Positions 17,099 through 25,918 of a DNA stretch of 54,409 bases are shown here, piece by piece. Where the stretch lies: NCBI RefSeq assembly GCF_001855565.1, contig NZ_MKCR01000007.1, forward strand, positions 1 to 54,409, given 5' to 3'. Both the position numbers and the translations under genes were made by a program. Positions within the stretch are counted from its first letter, which is position 1. Each line of letters starts with the position of its first letter. The notes below the pieces were generated by a model that was not told the DNA's origin, made no database searches, and worked only from the letters and a program-made list of their open reading frames with translations. This DNA is from Chromobacterium amazonense. GTDB lineage: Bacteria; Pseudomonadota; Gammaproteobacteria; Burkholderiales; Chromobacteriaceae.

Positions 17099-17710
17099 TT
17101 ACTTCTTCTCTGCGCGCGCCTTGGCGATCAGCTCATTCAACACCTGGGTCATGCGCTCGGGCGTGCTGGTCACCAGCACGTACTTGCCGTTGACGATGAT
17201 CGTGGGCGTGCCCTGGATCTGGTAATCGCGGGTGATCTTGGCCGCGCGCGCCACTTGGGCGTTGATGCCGAAAGAGTTGTAGGTCTGCAGCAACTTGGCA
17301 CTATCGATGCCCTTTTGCTGCTTGACCCACTTGGTGAACTCGGCCGGGTCGGCCAGATTGATGCGCTGCTTGATCTGCGCGTCGAAAGCCGGGCGATGCA
17401 GCTTGTCGAACGTACCGGTTGCCTTGAAGGTGGCGAACATGCGGGCGAAGCCTTCCATGGACTTCTGCCACACGATCTGCTCCTTGCGGAAACTCACATC
17501 GGCCGGCTGCGTCTTGGCCCAGGCGTTCATCGCTGGATCATCGTCGTAGCAATGGATGCAGTGATAGGAGAAGAACTCGATCACTTCGACTTTCTTCGGA
17601 TCCGCCACCGGCTGAGGCGTGCTCAGCATGGTGTAGTCCTTCCCCAGTTCGATCGCCGCATTGGCCAAGCTGCTGGCCGCCAGCAGCATTAACAACAACC
17701 ATTTCTTCAT
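17099..17710 (-). CDS. dsbA: Thiol:disulfide interchange protein DsbA
   Basis: A 203-residue periplasmic oxidoreductase that introduces disulfide bonds into exported proteins. The signal peptide is residues 1-18 (cut after ANA). The active site CIHC is at 51-54 in FFSYHCIHCYDDDP, and the cis-proline loop GTPTIIVNGKY sits near residue 165. CxHC with an Ile or Val is common in Neisseriales DsbA. It starts 28 bases after the SPOR-domain gene and may be co-transcribed with it. Its partner DsbB is not in the window. Confidence 0.96.
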   Translation of the reverse strand: MKKWLLLMLLAASSLANAAIELGKDYTMLSTPQPVADPKKVEVIEFFSYHCIHCYDDDPAMNAWAKTQPADVSFRKEQIVWQKSMEGFARMFATFKATGTFDKLHRPAFDAQIKQRINLADPAEFTKWVKQQKGIDSAKLLQTYNSFGINAQVARAAKITRDYQIQGTPTIIVNGKYVLVTSTPERMTQVLNELIAKARAEKK

Positions 17711-17738
17711 CTTGTTTTCCCGTGTATGGATTGTTCGA

Positions 17739-18491
17739 CTACTCGGCCTTCACCACGCTGGCGGCGATGCCGTTTTGCTTCAATTGCGCGCGCAGGCGGT
17801 CCACCTCGTCCTGACGGCTCAGCGGCCCGACGCGCACTCGATGCACCATCCCCTTGTCCGGCACGCTGACCGACTGGATCTTGGCCTCTACGCCCAGCAG
17901 CGCCAGCTTGGCCTTCAAGTTGTCGGCCTCGTCCTGATTCTGGAAGGCGCCGAGCTGCAGATAGACCTTTTTGGCCTGCGCCGATGACGAAGGTTCCCCC
18001 GCCTTGGCGTCTGAGGTCACCGCATCCACCTGGCCTGGCAGAATCTTGTAGAAATCGAAGCGCTGGTCGTTGCCGTCATGCTTGGCCTGGGCCGGCGGCG
18101 CGGCAGGCTTGGGCTTGTTCTCATGCGTGGCCGCGCCCGGCGGCGGCAAGGGGACCGCTTCGGTCGAATCCAGCGTGGCCTGCGCGCTGGACTGCGCGGG
18201 ATGCGGCGGCGGCGCGGACGCCGTGGCGGAAGCGGCCTCGGAGATGCGCGTGCCCGGCGCCAGTAGTTCGGTCGGCGGCTGGGAGGTTTCGGCCTTGGCC
18301 TGGTTCTTGGTCTGGAACGACGCCGGGGAGCGGTTGAGATACATCGCCAGACCCACGGCCACCGCCACGCCGATGATCAGGCCGATGATCATGCCCGCCA
18401 TCATGCCGCCCCCGCCGCTGCGCGAAGAGGAAGACGAATTGCCGCGCCCGCGCGACGGACGAGGGGAATTTTTCAGATCTCGATTAGCCAT
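17739..18491 (-). CDS. SPOR-domain membrane protein (FtsN-like)
   Basis: A 250-residue bitopic inner-membrane protein. It has a basic Ser/Arg/Gly-rich cytoplasmic head, one membrane helix (about residues 30-51), a long Pro/Ala-rich periplasmic linker, and a C-terminal SPOR domain (about 172-248) containing YLQLGAFQNQDEADNLKAKL and HRVRVGPLSRQDEVDRLR. SPOR domains bind septal peptidoglycan stripped of stem peptides, so a role in cell division is likely. The FtsN name is not assigned because the essential short FtsN motif cannot be recognised. Confidence 0.88.
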   Translation of the reverse strand: MANRDLKNSPRPSRGRGNSSSSSRSGGGGMMAGMIIGLIIGVAVAVGLAMYLNRSPASFQTKNQAKAETSQPPTELLAPGTRISEAASATASAPPPHPAQSSAQATLDSTEAVPLPPPGAATHENKPKPAAPPAQAKHDGNDQRFDFYKILPGQVDAVTSDAKAGEPSSSAQAKKVYLQLGAFQNQDEADNLKAKLALLGVEAKIQSVSVPDKGMVHRVRVGPLSRQDEVDRLRAQLKQNGIAASVVKAE

Positions 18492-18548
18492 TCACCACTA
18501 CCGCTATTGTTGTCGAACGGATTGCCATCATGCCATCCGGTTGATTGA

Positions 18549-20051
18549 TCAAATATCTTCACGCGCCAGGCGCCGCAGCTGAATCGCCTGCAAAACATGA
18601 TTGCGGCTTATGCGCTCCGCGTCCTGCAAATCGGCGATGCTGCGCGAAACCCGCAGTATCCGATGATAAGCGCGTGCCGACAAGCCGAGCTGCTGCAGGG
18701 CCTTGGCCAGAATCGCCAGCGCGTCGGCATCCGCGCCGCAGTGCCGCTCCAATTGCTCGCCCTGCAGCGCCGCATTCAGCACGCCCTGCCGGCGCCACTG
18801 CCTCTCGCGGGCCTGCAGCACCCGTCGCCGCACCGACTCGCTGCTCTCGCCGGCCGATGCGCTCAACAACTCCTCAGCAGTCAGCGCCGGCACCTCCACA
18901 TGCAGGTCGATGCGGTCCAGCAAAGGCCCGGAAATTTTACCGCGATATCGCGCAACCTGCTCCGGCGTGCAGTGGCAGCGTCCGGAGGGATGGCCGTGAT
19001 AACCGCAAGGACAGGGATTCATCGCCGCCACCAGCTGAAAGCGCGCCGGGAAGCTCGCTTGTCGCGCCGCCCGCGAAATATGGATGACGCCGCTCTCCAA
19101 TGGCTCGCGCAACACTTCCAGCACCTTGCGGTCGAATTCCGGCAACTCGTCCAGAAACAGCACGCCGTGATGCGCCAGGCTGATTTCGCCAGGCCTGGGG
19201 TCGCTGCCCCCGCCGACCAGCGCCACCGCGGAAGCCGTGTGATGCGGCGCGCGAAAAGGCCGGGCGCGCCAGCTGGCGGCGCGGAAGCCCTGCGACGCCA
19301 GCGACTGCACCGCGGCGCTTTCCAGCGCCTCCTCCGCCGACAAGGGCGGCAACAGGCCCGGCAGGCGCGACGCCAGCATGGACTTGCCGGTGCCGGGCGG
19401 CCCCATCAGCAACAGGCTGTGGCCGCCGGCCGCGGCGATTTCCAAAGCGCCGCGCGCAACGGACTGGCCTTTGACATCGGCCAGATCGGGATAGTTCGGC
19501 AACATGCCGAAGGCGGGAGCGGCAACCGGCTCCAAAGGCTGCAGGCCATTCAGATAGGCGCAGGCCTGCAGCAGCGACGCCACGCCGTAAATCCGCGCGC
19601 CCTCGGCCACTGCGGCTTCCGCTGCGCTGTCCGCCGGCAAAACGAAAGCGCGGCCCGCGGCGTGGCATTGGCAGGCCATGGCCAGCGCGCCGCGCACCGG
19701 CCGCAATTCGCCGCCCAGCGCCAGCTCGCCGGCGAACTCGTAGCGGGTGATGTCGTCGCACTTGATCTGCCCAGACGCCTGCAGGATGCCGATGGCGATG
19801 GGCAGATCGAACCGGCCGGAATCCTTGGGCAAGTCGGCCGGCGCCAGATTGACCGTGATGCGGCGCGCCGGAAATTCGAAGCCGGAAGTCTGGATGGCGG
19901 CGCGCACGCGCTCCCGGCTTTCCTTCACTTCCGCTTCCGGCAAACCAACGATGTTGAAGGCAGGCAAACCGTTGGCCAGATGCACTTCCACCGCCACCTC
20001 CGGCGCCTGCATGCCCTGCAAGGCTCTGCAATGCAACACGGCCAGCGTCAT
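18549..20051 (-). CDS. comM: YifB/ComM-family Mg-chelatase-like AAA+ ATPase
   Basis: A protein of about 500 residues. It has an N-terminal ChlI-like Lon-fold domain, a central AAA+ domain with Walker A GPPGTGKS at about 217-224 and Walker B in GVLFLDELPEF, and the C-terminal Mg-chelatase domain. ComM is a hexameric helicase that promotes branch migration when DNA taken up by natural transformation is recombined. The open frame begins 11 codons upstream, but this ATG has GGGGGAA as ribosome site and starts with the family's usual MTLAVLHCRA. It sits between the SPOR-domain gene and ubiK on the same strand. Confidence 0.93.
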   Translation of the reverse strand: MTLAVLHCRALQGMQAPEVAVEVHLANGLPAFNIVGLPEAEVKESRERVRAAIQTSGFEFPARRITVNLAPADLPKDSGRFDLPIAIGILQASGQIKCDDITRYEFAGELALGGELRPVRGALAMACQCHAAGRAFVLPADSAAEAAVAEGARIYGVASLLQACAYLNGLQPLEPVAAPAFGMLPNYPDLADVKGQSVARGALEIAAAGGHSLLLMGPPGTGKSMLASRLPGLLPPLSAEEALESAAVQSLASQGFRAASWRARPFRAPHHTASAVALVGGGSDPRPGEISLAHHGVLFLDELPEFDRKVLEVLREPLESGVIHISRAARQASFPARFQLVAAMNPCPCGYHGHPSGRCHCTPEQVARYRGKISGPLLDRIDLHVEVPALTAEELLSASAGESSESVRRRVLQARERQWRRQGVLNAALQGEQLERHCGADADALAILAKALQQLGLSARAYHRILRVSRSIADLQDAERISRNHVLQAIQLRRLAREDI

Positions 20052-20183
20052 GTACAGGTTCCCCCTTGGCGGCGGGTATGGCATCCGCCGCGTTTGAAGC
20101 GCACATGCGGCAGCCTCCCGGCAAGCCGCCGTCCAATCCGGCCTTCACCGCGGAGGATGACAGCCGTGCCTATTCTGCCCCTC

Positions 20184-20471
20184 TCAGGAGTGGCCGAGTT
20201 CCGACTGCGCTTCGGCCTTGGCGGCTGACTCCTCCGGAAACACCTGGCTCTCCAGGCGGCCAAGACGGGACTCCAGCGCCGCCAGCTGCTCGCGGGTGCG
20301 GGCCAACACGGCCTGCTGCACATCGAACTCCTCGCGCGTCACCAGATCCATTTTGGAAAAAGTGGAGGCCATCATGGCGCGGATGTTTTTTTCCAAATCC
20401 TTGGCCGGGCTGGCGGCGATGGTTTCGCTGATCTTGGCGCTGATTTCGTCAAACAGTTTCTGGCTCAACAT
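20184..20471 (-). CDS. ubiK: Ubiquinone biosynthesis accessory factor UbiK (YqiC/BMFP family)
   Basis: A 95-residue protein with an N-terminal amphipathic helix and a C-terminal coiled coil (about residues 48-80, QQAVLARTREQLAALESRL). This is the typical plan of the membrane-fusogenic BMFP family, of which UbiK assists the ubiquinone biosynthetic complex under oxygen. A 14-base perfect palindrome GCTTGATATCAAGC lies at 20491-20504, just upstream of the start. It is divergent from the glnK-amtB operon. Confidence 0.9.
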   Translation of the reverse strand: MLSQKLFDEISAKISETIAASPAKDLEKNIRAMMASTFSKMDLVTREEFDVQQAVLARTREQLAALESRLGRLESQVFPEESAAKAEAQSELGHS

Positions 20472-20613
20472 GCTCGCGGCTCCTGCGGTTGCTTGATATC
20501 AAGCGGAGTGTAGCAAAAAGCGCCGCGGCGCTCCCGCTTTCCTGTCCGCTCGGCCCATCTACGTCCCTTGCGGCTAGACGCGCACAGCCGCCAGACACCG
20601 CTTGCGATGCGAC

Positions 20614-20628
20614 GCACCATAACGGTGC
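20614..20628 (+). promoter_or_regulatory. NtrC-binding site, distal
   Basis: GCACC-ATAAC-GGTGC is a perfect dyad that matches the NtrC consensus (GCAC-N7-GTGC core). Its centre is about 130 bases before the predicted glnK transcription start, at enhancer distance. Confidence 0.8.
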
Positions 20629-20646
20629 AGGCAAGTCCGCTGCAGC

Positions 20647-20661
20647 GCACAAATACAGTGC
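20647..20661 (+). promoter_or_regulatory. NtrC-binding site, proximal
   Basis: GCAC-AAATACA-GTGC keeps the GCAC-N7-GTGC core. It is centred 33 bases (about three helical turns) from the distal site, so both face the same side of the helix, as needed for cooperative NtrC oligomers. Confidence 0.75.
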
Positions 20662-20724
20662 CATAATGCGAGCCTGCCTCCCCCGCCGCTACGCATTCTT
20701 GCGGCAAGCGCCCTCGCCTAAGGC

Positions 20725-20740
20725 TGGCACGATTCCTGCG
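20725..20740 (+). promoter_or_regulatory. Sigma-54 promoter of glnK-amtB
   Basis: TGGCACGATTCCTGCG carries GG and GC exactly 10 bases apart (-24/-12), matching TGGCACG-N4-TTGC with one mismatch. Transcription would start near 20751, about 42 bases before glnK. Confidence 0.85.
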
Positions 20741-20783
20741 TTAGCGTTGTCAGCAGAACCTGATCTGTCAATCGCCCGAGTAA

Positions 20784-21131
<348 letters not shown>

Positions 21132-21158
21132 CGTATCCGCGAAACTGGGGAAACCATA

Positions 21159-22469
21159 ATGAAAAAGATACTCGCTGCAATGGCTGCCGGCCTGTCCACC
21201 GTTGCCCTGCCCGCGCTGGCCGACGCGCCGGCCGGCCCCGCGGTGGCGGCCGCGAAGGTGATCAACTCCGGCGATACCGCCTGGATGCTGACCTCAACCG
21301 CTCTGGTGCTGTTCATGACCATTCCCGGCCTGGCGCTGTTTTACGGCGGCATGGTGCGCAAGAAAAACGTGCTGGCCACGCTGATGCAAAGCTTCGCCAT
21401 CACCGCCCTGGTGACGGTGCTGTGGGCCGTCGTCGGCTACAGCCTGGCCTTCACCGTCGGCAACCCGTATATCGGCGATCTGTCGCGCTTCATGCTGGAC
21501 GGCATGGTGTACATGAAGGATGCCGGCAAACTGGCGGTGCATCCGCTGGCCGGCACCATTCCGGAATCGGTGTTCATGACCTTCCAGATGACCTTCGCCA
21601 TCATCACGCCGGCGCTGATCACCGGCGCCTTCGCCGAACGCATGAAGTTCTCGGCCATGCTGGTCTTCATGGCGCTGTGGTCGCTGCTGGTCTACGTGCC
21701 GGTGGCGCACTGGGTATGGGCGCCGGGCGGCTGGATGGGCGACAAGGGCGTTCTGGACTTCGCCGGCGGCACCGTAGTGCACATCAACGCCGGCGTGGCC
21801 GGCCTGGTGACGGCGCTGGTACTGGGCAAGCGCGTCGGCTACGGCAAGGAAGTCATGGCGCCGCATAACCTTATCCTGACGCTGGTGGGCGCCTCCATGC
21901 TGTGGGTGGGCTGGTTCGGCTTCAACGCCGGCTCGGCGGGCGCCGCCGACGGCCGCGCCGGCATGGCCATGGTCACCACCCAGGTCGCCACTGCGATGGC
22001 CGCCCTGGCCTGGATGTTCGCCGAATGGGCCACCAAGAAGAAGCCGTCGGTGCTGGGCATCGCCTCCGGCGCCGTCGCAGGGCTGGTCGCCATCACGCCG
22101 GCCGCGGGCTTCGTCGACGTCAAGGGCGCGCTGATCATCGGGCTGGCCGCCGGCGTGGTGTGCTTCTGGGGCGCCACCGGTCTGAAGCACATGATGGGCT
22201 ACGACGATTCTCTGGACGCGTTTGGCGTGCACGGCGTCGGCGGCATCCTGGGTGCGCTGCTGACCGGCATCTTTGCAGTGAAGGACATCGGCGGCGCCGA
22301 TGGCAGCCTGGCCACCCAAGCGCTGGGCGTGGGCGTCACCATCGTCTACTGCGGCATCGTCACCTTCATCCTGCTGAAGCTGGTGAATCTGGCGATCGGC
22401 CTGCGCGTGGCGGAAGACGAGGAACGCGAAGGACTGGACGTGGTGCTGCACGGCGAGCGCGTGGAATAA
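21159..22469 (+). CDS. amtB: Ammonium transporter AmtB
   Basis: A 436-residue trimeric inner-membrane channel for ammonium. It has a cleavable signal peptide (about residues 1-22, ALA-D), then eleven membrane segments. The pore twin histidines are visible in VVHINAG (His208) and FGVHGVGG (His358), and ALFYGGMVRKKN is the family's first periplasmic/pore block. The cytoplasmic C-terminus (ARVAED-like, here LRVAEDEEREGLDVVLHGE) is the GlnK-contacting tail. It is co-transcribed with glnK and ends in a strong terminator. Confidence 0.97.
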   Translation: MKKILAAMAAGLSTVALPALADAPAGPAVAAAKVINSGDTAWMLTSTALVLFMTIPGLALFYGGMVRKKNVLATLMQSFAITALVTVLWAVVGYSLAFTVGNPYIGDLSRFMLDGMVYMKDAGKLAVHPLAGTIPESVFMTFQMTFAIITPALITGAFAERMKFSAMLVFMALWSLLVYVPVAHWVWAPGGWMGDKGVLDFAGGTVVHINAGVAGLVTALVLGKRVGYGKEVMAPHNLILTLVGASMLWVGWFGFNAGSAGAADGRAGMAMVTTQVATAMAALAWMFAEWATKKKPSVLGIASGAVAGLVAITPAAGFVDVKGALIIGLAAGVVCFWGATGLKHMMGYDDSLDAFGVHGVGGILGALLTGIFAVKDIGGADGSLATQALGVGVTIVYCGIVTFILLKLVNLAIGLRVAEDEEREGLDVVLHGERVE

Positions 22470-22506
22470 GGCCGGCAGAGCGAAGTTTGTTGTGTAAGGG
22501 ACTTGG

Positions 22507-22531
22507 CGGGGCCTCTGGCCCCGTTTTTTTT
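22507..22531 (+). terminator. Terminator of glnK-amtB
   Basis: The stem CGGGGCC / GGCCCCG is followed by eight T residues, 38 bases after the amtB stop. Confidence 0.95.
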
Positions 22532-22550
22532 CGCCCCGGATATGTAAAAA

Positions 22551-22570
22551 AACCGGCCAGAAGGCCGGTT
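22551..22570 (-). terminator. Terminator of the petABC-sspAB transcript
   Basis: The stem AACCGGCC / GGCCGGTT with an AGAA loop is followed on the minus strand by a run of T residues (complement of 22546-22552), 12 bases beyond the sspB stop. Confidence 0.88.
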
Positions 22571-22582
22571 TGCGATGCTGAA

Positions 22583-23011
22583 CTATTTAACGATGCGCAG
22601 GCTGGGACGACCGCCGCTCGGCCGATTCGGCCCTGGGTCGTCGTCATCGCCCTTAGGCTGATCGACCGAAGGCGCAGGCTTGAGCGCGGCGTCTTCCGGC
22701 ATCGGCTCCACCTCGAAACCCATGCCTTCGCCCGTCTCGCGGGCGAAGATGGACATCACATTCCCCACCGGCACCCAGATGTCGCGAGACATGCCGCCAA
22801 AGCGCGCCGAAAACGAGATCCAATCGTTGTCGATCTGCAGATTCTTGGTGGCGCTATACGAGACATTGAGCACGATTTCGTTGTTCTTCACGTATTCGCG
22901 CGGCACATCAGTACGGTCATTGACCCACACCACGATATAGGGGGTGTGGTCATTGTCGCAGCACCACTGGTGCAAGGCGCGAATCATGTAGGGCTTGGTG
23001 CTGGAGCTCAT
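22583..23011 (-). CDS. sspB: ClpXP protease specificity-enhancing factor SspB
   Basis: A 142-residue adaptor that binds ssrA-tagged proteins and delivers them to ClpXP. The N-terminal substrate-binding domain (residues about 5-105) starts with KPYMIRALHQWCCDNDHTPY. A flexible acidic linker follows, and the last residues PSLRIVK are the conserved ClpX-tethering motif. It lies 9 bases after sspA, the standard sspAB arrangement. Confidence 0.95.
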   Translation of the reverse strand: MSSSTKPYMIRALHQWCCDNDHTPYIVVWVNDRTDVPREYVKNNEIVLNVSYSATKNLQIDNDWISFSARFGGMSRDIWVPVGNVMSIFARETGEGMGFEVEPMPEDAALKPAPSVDQPKGDDDDPGPNRPSGGRPSLRIVK

Positions 23012-23020
23012 CGCTTTTCC

Positions 23021-23623
23021 TTACTTGCGCATCGCCTTTTCGGACGGCGTCAGCGAATCGATGAAGGACTGGCGCTGGAAAATGCGTTCGGCGTACTTCA
23101 GGATAGGCGCTGCGCTCTTGCCCAGATCGATGTTGTAGTGCTCCAAGCGCCACATCAGCGGCGCGATGGCCACGTCGATCATGGAGAAATCATCGCCAAG
23201 CATGAACTTCTGCTTGGAGAAAATCGGGGCGATAGTGGTCAGACCGTCGCGGATCGCTTCGCGCGCCTTGGCGGCTTCCTTGCCGGTGGCGCCGGCTTCC
23301 AGCGTCTTGACGTGGATGAACAGCTCGTTTTCAAAACGGTGCAGGAACAGGCGCGCGCGGGCGCGCATCACCGGATCGGCCGGCATCAGCTGCGGATGCG
23401 GGAAGCGCTCGTCGATGTATTCGTTGATGATGTTGGACTCGTGGAGGATCAGGTCGCGCTCCACCAGCACCGGCACTTCGTTGTACGGATTCATCACGGC
23501 CAGGTCTTCCGGCTTGTTATGGATGTCCACATCGATAATTTCGAAATCCATCCCCTTCTCGAAGAGCACGATACGGCAGCGCTGACTGAATGGGCAGGTG
23601 ATTCCGGAGTAGAGGGTCATCAT
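23021..23623 (-). CDS. sspA: Stringent starvation protein A
   Basis: A 200-residue protein with glutathione-S-transferase fold that binds RNA polymerase and alters transcription in starvation. The N-terminal thioredoxin-like half contains LYSGITCPFSQRCRIVLFEKG and the NEVPVLVERDLILHESN block; the C-terminal helical half follows. It has no glutathione-transferase activity as a rule. It lies downstream of petABC and upstream of sspB, a gene order conserved in many Betaproteobacteria. A hairpin at 23731-23756 separates it from petC, so it may also have its own promoter. Confidence 0.95.
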   Translation of the reverse strand: MMTLYSGITCPFSQRCRIVLFEKGMDFEIIDVDIHNKPEDLAVMNPYNEVPVLVERDLILHESNIINEYIDERFPHPQLMPADPVMRARARLFLHRFENELFIHVKTLEAGATGKEAAKAREAIRDGLTTIAPIFSKQKFMLGDDFSMIDVAIAPLMWRLEHYNIDLGKSAAPILKYAERIFQRQSFIDSLTPSEKAMRK

Positions 23624-23730
23624 GGCGGAGAAAATCCTTGACTAACAATGAATTGGTGTAGCAGGCCATTCTAGCACCTTAACTGCACGCATTTCCAGCA
23701 TTTCAATACAACATCATGATTTAAAAAGAA

Positions 23731-23756
23731 AAAAGGCGGAAATCATTCCGCCTTTT
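23731..23756 (-). terminator. Terminator after petC
   Basis: The stem AAAAGGCGGA / TCCGCCTTTT with a 6-base loop is followed on the minus strand by TTTTTTC and more T residues, 23 bases after the petC stop. Confidence 0.9.
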
Positions 23757-23778
23757 CCAGACTGCCCCCAGCGCGAAA

Positions 23779-24543
23779 TCAGTGCACGTCGCGCCAGTAT
23801 TCCTTCTTCAGCAAGTACACCAGCGGGAACAGCAACAAGCCCAAGAACATCAGCACCACGTAGCCGATCTGCTGGCGCTTCACCGCGGCCGGTTCGCCCA
23901 TATAGACCAGGAAATTGGTCAGGTCCGCCATCCGGCGATCGTACTCGACGGTATTGGCCTTGCCGTTTTCCAGCTTGGTCAGGCTGCCTGCCTTAACGAG
24001 CTGCAGAGAGTGCTCCTCATGGCCCTCGGCATCCTTCTCGGTCTTCAGCACCTGCTCGCCCTGCCACTCCCAGAACACATGCGGCATGCCGACTTTGTCG
24101 AATACCAGGTTGTTCCAGCCGGTAGGACGCGTCGGGTCGCGATAGAAGCCGCGCAGATAGCCATACAGGTAATCCGCGCCCCGCGAGCGGGCAATCAGCG
24201 ACAAGTCGGGCGGCACGGCACCGAACCAGGCCTTGGCATCCTTCTTGTCCATCGCGATATTCATCTGATCGCCGATCTTGGCGCCTTCCGGCAGCAGGTT
24301 GGCCTTGATCTGCTCTTCAGACAGGCCGATGTCTTCCAGCCGGTTGTAGCGCATCATGCTGGCCGAATGGCAGGACAGGCAGTAGTTGACGAAGATCTGC
24401 GCGCCGCGCTGCAGGCTTTCCGTGTCCTGGATGTCGATCGGCGCTTTCTCGAGCTTGGGACCGCCCTCGTTGGCCAGCGCCGGCGCGGAGAACGGCAGCA
24501 GCAGCGCCATGGCGGCGATCAGCTTGCGCATCTTGTTTTTCAT
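23779..24543 (-). CDS. petC: Ubiquinol-cytochrome c reductase, cytochrome c1
   Basis: A 254-residue c-type cytochrome of the bc1 complex. The signal peptide is residues 1-24 (ALA-N), the heme site is CLSCH at 55-59, and the protein ends in a membrane anchor (QQIGYVVLMFLGLLLFPLVY) with a short cytoplasmic tail. It passes electrons from the Rieske protein to a soluble cytochrome c. The start ATG (24541-24543) has AAGGAAA as ribosome site; the open frame itself runs far upstream through petB in another frame and is not coding there. It is the third gene of petABC, 17 bases after petB. Confidence 0.95.
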   Translation of the reverse strand: MKNKMRKLIAAMALLLPFSAPALANEGGPKLEKAPIDIQDTESLQRGAQIFVNYCLSCHSASMMRYNRLEDIGLSEEQIKANLLPEGAKIGDQMNIAMDKKDAKAWFGAVPPDLSLIARSRGADYLYGYLRGFYRDPTRPTGWNNLVFDKVGMPHVFWEWQGEQVLKTEKDAEGHEEHSLQLVKAGSLTKLENGKANTVEYDRRMADLTNFLVYMGEPAAVKRQQIGYVVLMFLGLLLFPLVYLLKKEYWRDVH

Positions 24544-24560
24544 TTTCCTTATCCCCTTGC

Positions 24561-25904
24561 TTACACGTTCATGGCGAACAGCGCGGCCAGGAACACGGTC
24601 AGAGCCACCATGACCAGGAACTGGATCTGGCGCTTGGCATTGGTGTCCGTCACCCGCTCCGGCACCGGCACGCTGCCGACATCGTTCTTGGTGTAGAACG
24701 GCATGCCCAGGAAGAAGGCGAAGTAGACCACCGAGAATATCTGCGACAACGCCGTGCGCAAGCCATCCGGCGGCAGCGCGCCCAAGATGCCCAGGCCGAT
24801 GAAGGCGGCGATGAACAGCACCAGCGCGATCTTGAACTTGGGACCGCGGTAACGGATGGATTTGATCGGAGAGCGATCCAGCCACGGCAGGAAGGCGATC
24901 AGCACCACGGCGGCGCCCATGGCCAGCACGCCCCACACCTGGGTGCCGGCAAACGACGGCACGGCGCGCAGAATGGCGTAGAACGGCGTGAAGTACCAGA
25001 CCGGCGCGATGTGCGGCGGCGTCTTCAGCGGATCCGCCTGATCGAAGTTCGGATGCTCGAGGAAGTAGCCGCCCATTTCCGGCAGGAAGAACACGATGGC
25101 CGAGAACACGATCATGAACACCACCACGCCGAGGATGTCCTTGATGGTGTAGTAAGGATGCGAATAGATGCCGTCGAGGTAGAGGCCGGTTGCCGGGTCC
25201 TTGGGCTGCTGTTTGATTTCCACGCCGTCCGGGTTGTTGGAGCCGACTTCGTGCAGCGCCATCAGGTGCGCCACCACCAGCGCCAGCAGCACCAGCGGCA
25301 CGGCGATCACATGCAAGGCGAAGAAGCGGTTCAGCGTGGCGTCGGACACCACGTAGTCGCCGCGGATCCACACCGACAAGTCAGGGCCGATCACCGGGAT
25401 GGAGCCGAACAGGTTGACGATCACCTGAGCGCCCCAGAACGACATCTGCCCCCACGGCAGCAGATAACCCATGAAGGCCTCGGCCATCAGACACAGGAAG
25501 ATCAGCGTGCCGAACACCCACACCAGCTCGCGCGGCTGTTTGTACGAACCGTAGATCAGGCCGCGGAACATATGCAGATAGACCACCACGAAGAACATCG
25601 AGGCGCCGGTGGAGTGCATGTAGCGGATGATCCAGCCGCCCGCCACGTCGCGCATGATGTATTCGACCGAGGCGAAGGCCACCGGCACGCCGGCGGCGTT
25701 CAGGGTGCCATCCGGCTTGTAGTTCATGGTCAGGAAAATGCCGGTGACGATCTGCAGCACCAGCACCAGCATGGCCAGCGAGCCGAAGAAGTACCAGAAG
25801 TTGAAATTCTTGGGAGCGACATACTTCCCCCATTGGCTTTCCCACAGGGCGGTCAGCGGAAAACGTTCGTCCACCCAGTTCAGCAGCTTTTGCGCTTTGC
25901 TCAT
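24561..25904 (-). CDS. petB: Ubiquinol-cytochrome c reductase, cytochrome b
   Basis: A 447-residue integral membrane subunit with eight or nine helices. The two heme pairs are formed by His97/His198 and His111/His213. The quinol-oxidation (Qo) motif appears as PVWYF in PPHIAPVWYFTPFYAILR. It oxidises ubiquinol and recycles electrons across the membrane. It follows petA by 14 bases. Confidence 0.97.
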   Translation of the reverse strand: MSKAQKLLNWVDERFPLTALWESQWGKYVAPKNFNFWYFFGSLAMLVLVLQIVTGIFLTMNYKPDGTLNAAGVPVAFASVEYIMRDVAGGWIIRYMHSTGASMFFVVVYLHMFRGLIYGSYKQPRELVWVFGTLIFLCLMAEAFMGYLLPWGQMSFWGAQVIVNLFGSIPVIGPDLSVWIRGDYVVSDATLNRFFALHVIAVPLVLLALVVAHLMALHEVGSNNPDGVEIKQQPKDPATGLYLDGIYSHPYYTIKDILGVVVFMIVFSAIVFFLPEMGGYFLEHPNFDQADPLKTPPHIAPVWYFTPFYAILRAVPSFAGTQVWGVLAMGAAVVLIAFLPWLDRSPIKSIRYRGPKFKIALVLFIAAFIGLGILGALPPDGLRTALSQIFSVVYFAFFLGMPFYTKNDVGSVPVPERVTDTNAKRQIQFLVMVALTVFLAALFAMNV

Positions 25905-25918
25905 TTTTCGCCCTCAGC

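Noticed and set aside
18597..20228. A 543-codon plus-strand open frame opposite comM
   Set aside because: Antisense shadow of comM with Arg/Gln-rich nonsense composition and no recognisable domain.
23779..25371. A 530-codon frame that joins petC to an upstream extension
   Set aside because: The upstream half is petB read in the wrong frame; the cytochrome c1 signal peptide and ribosome site place the true start at 24543.
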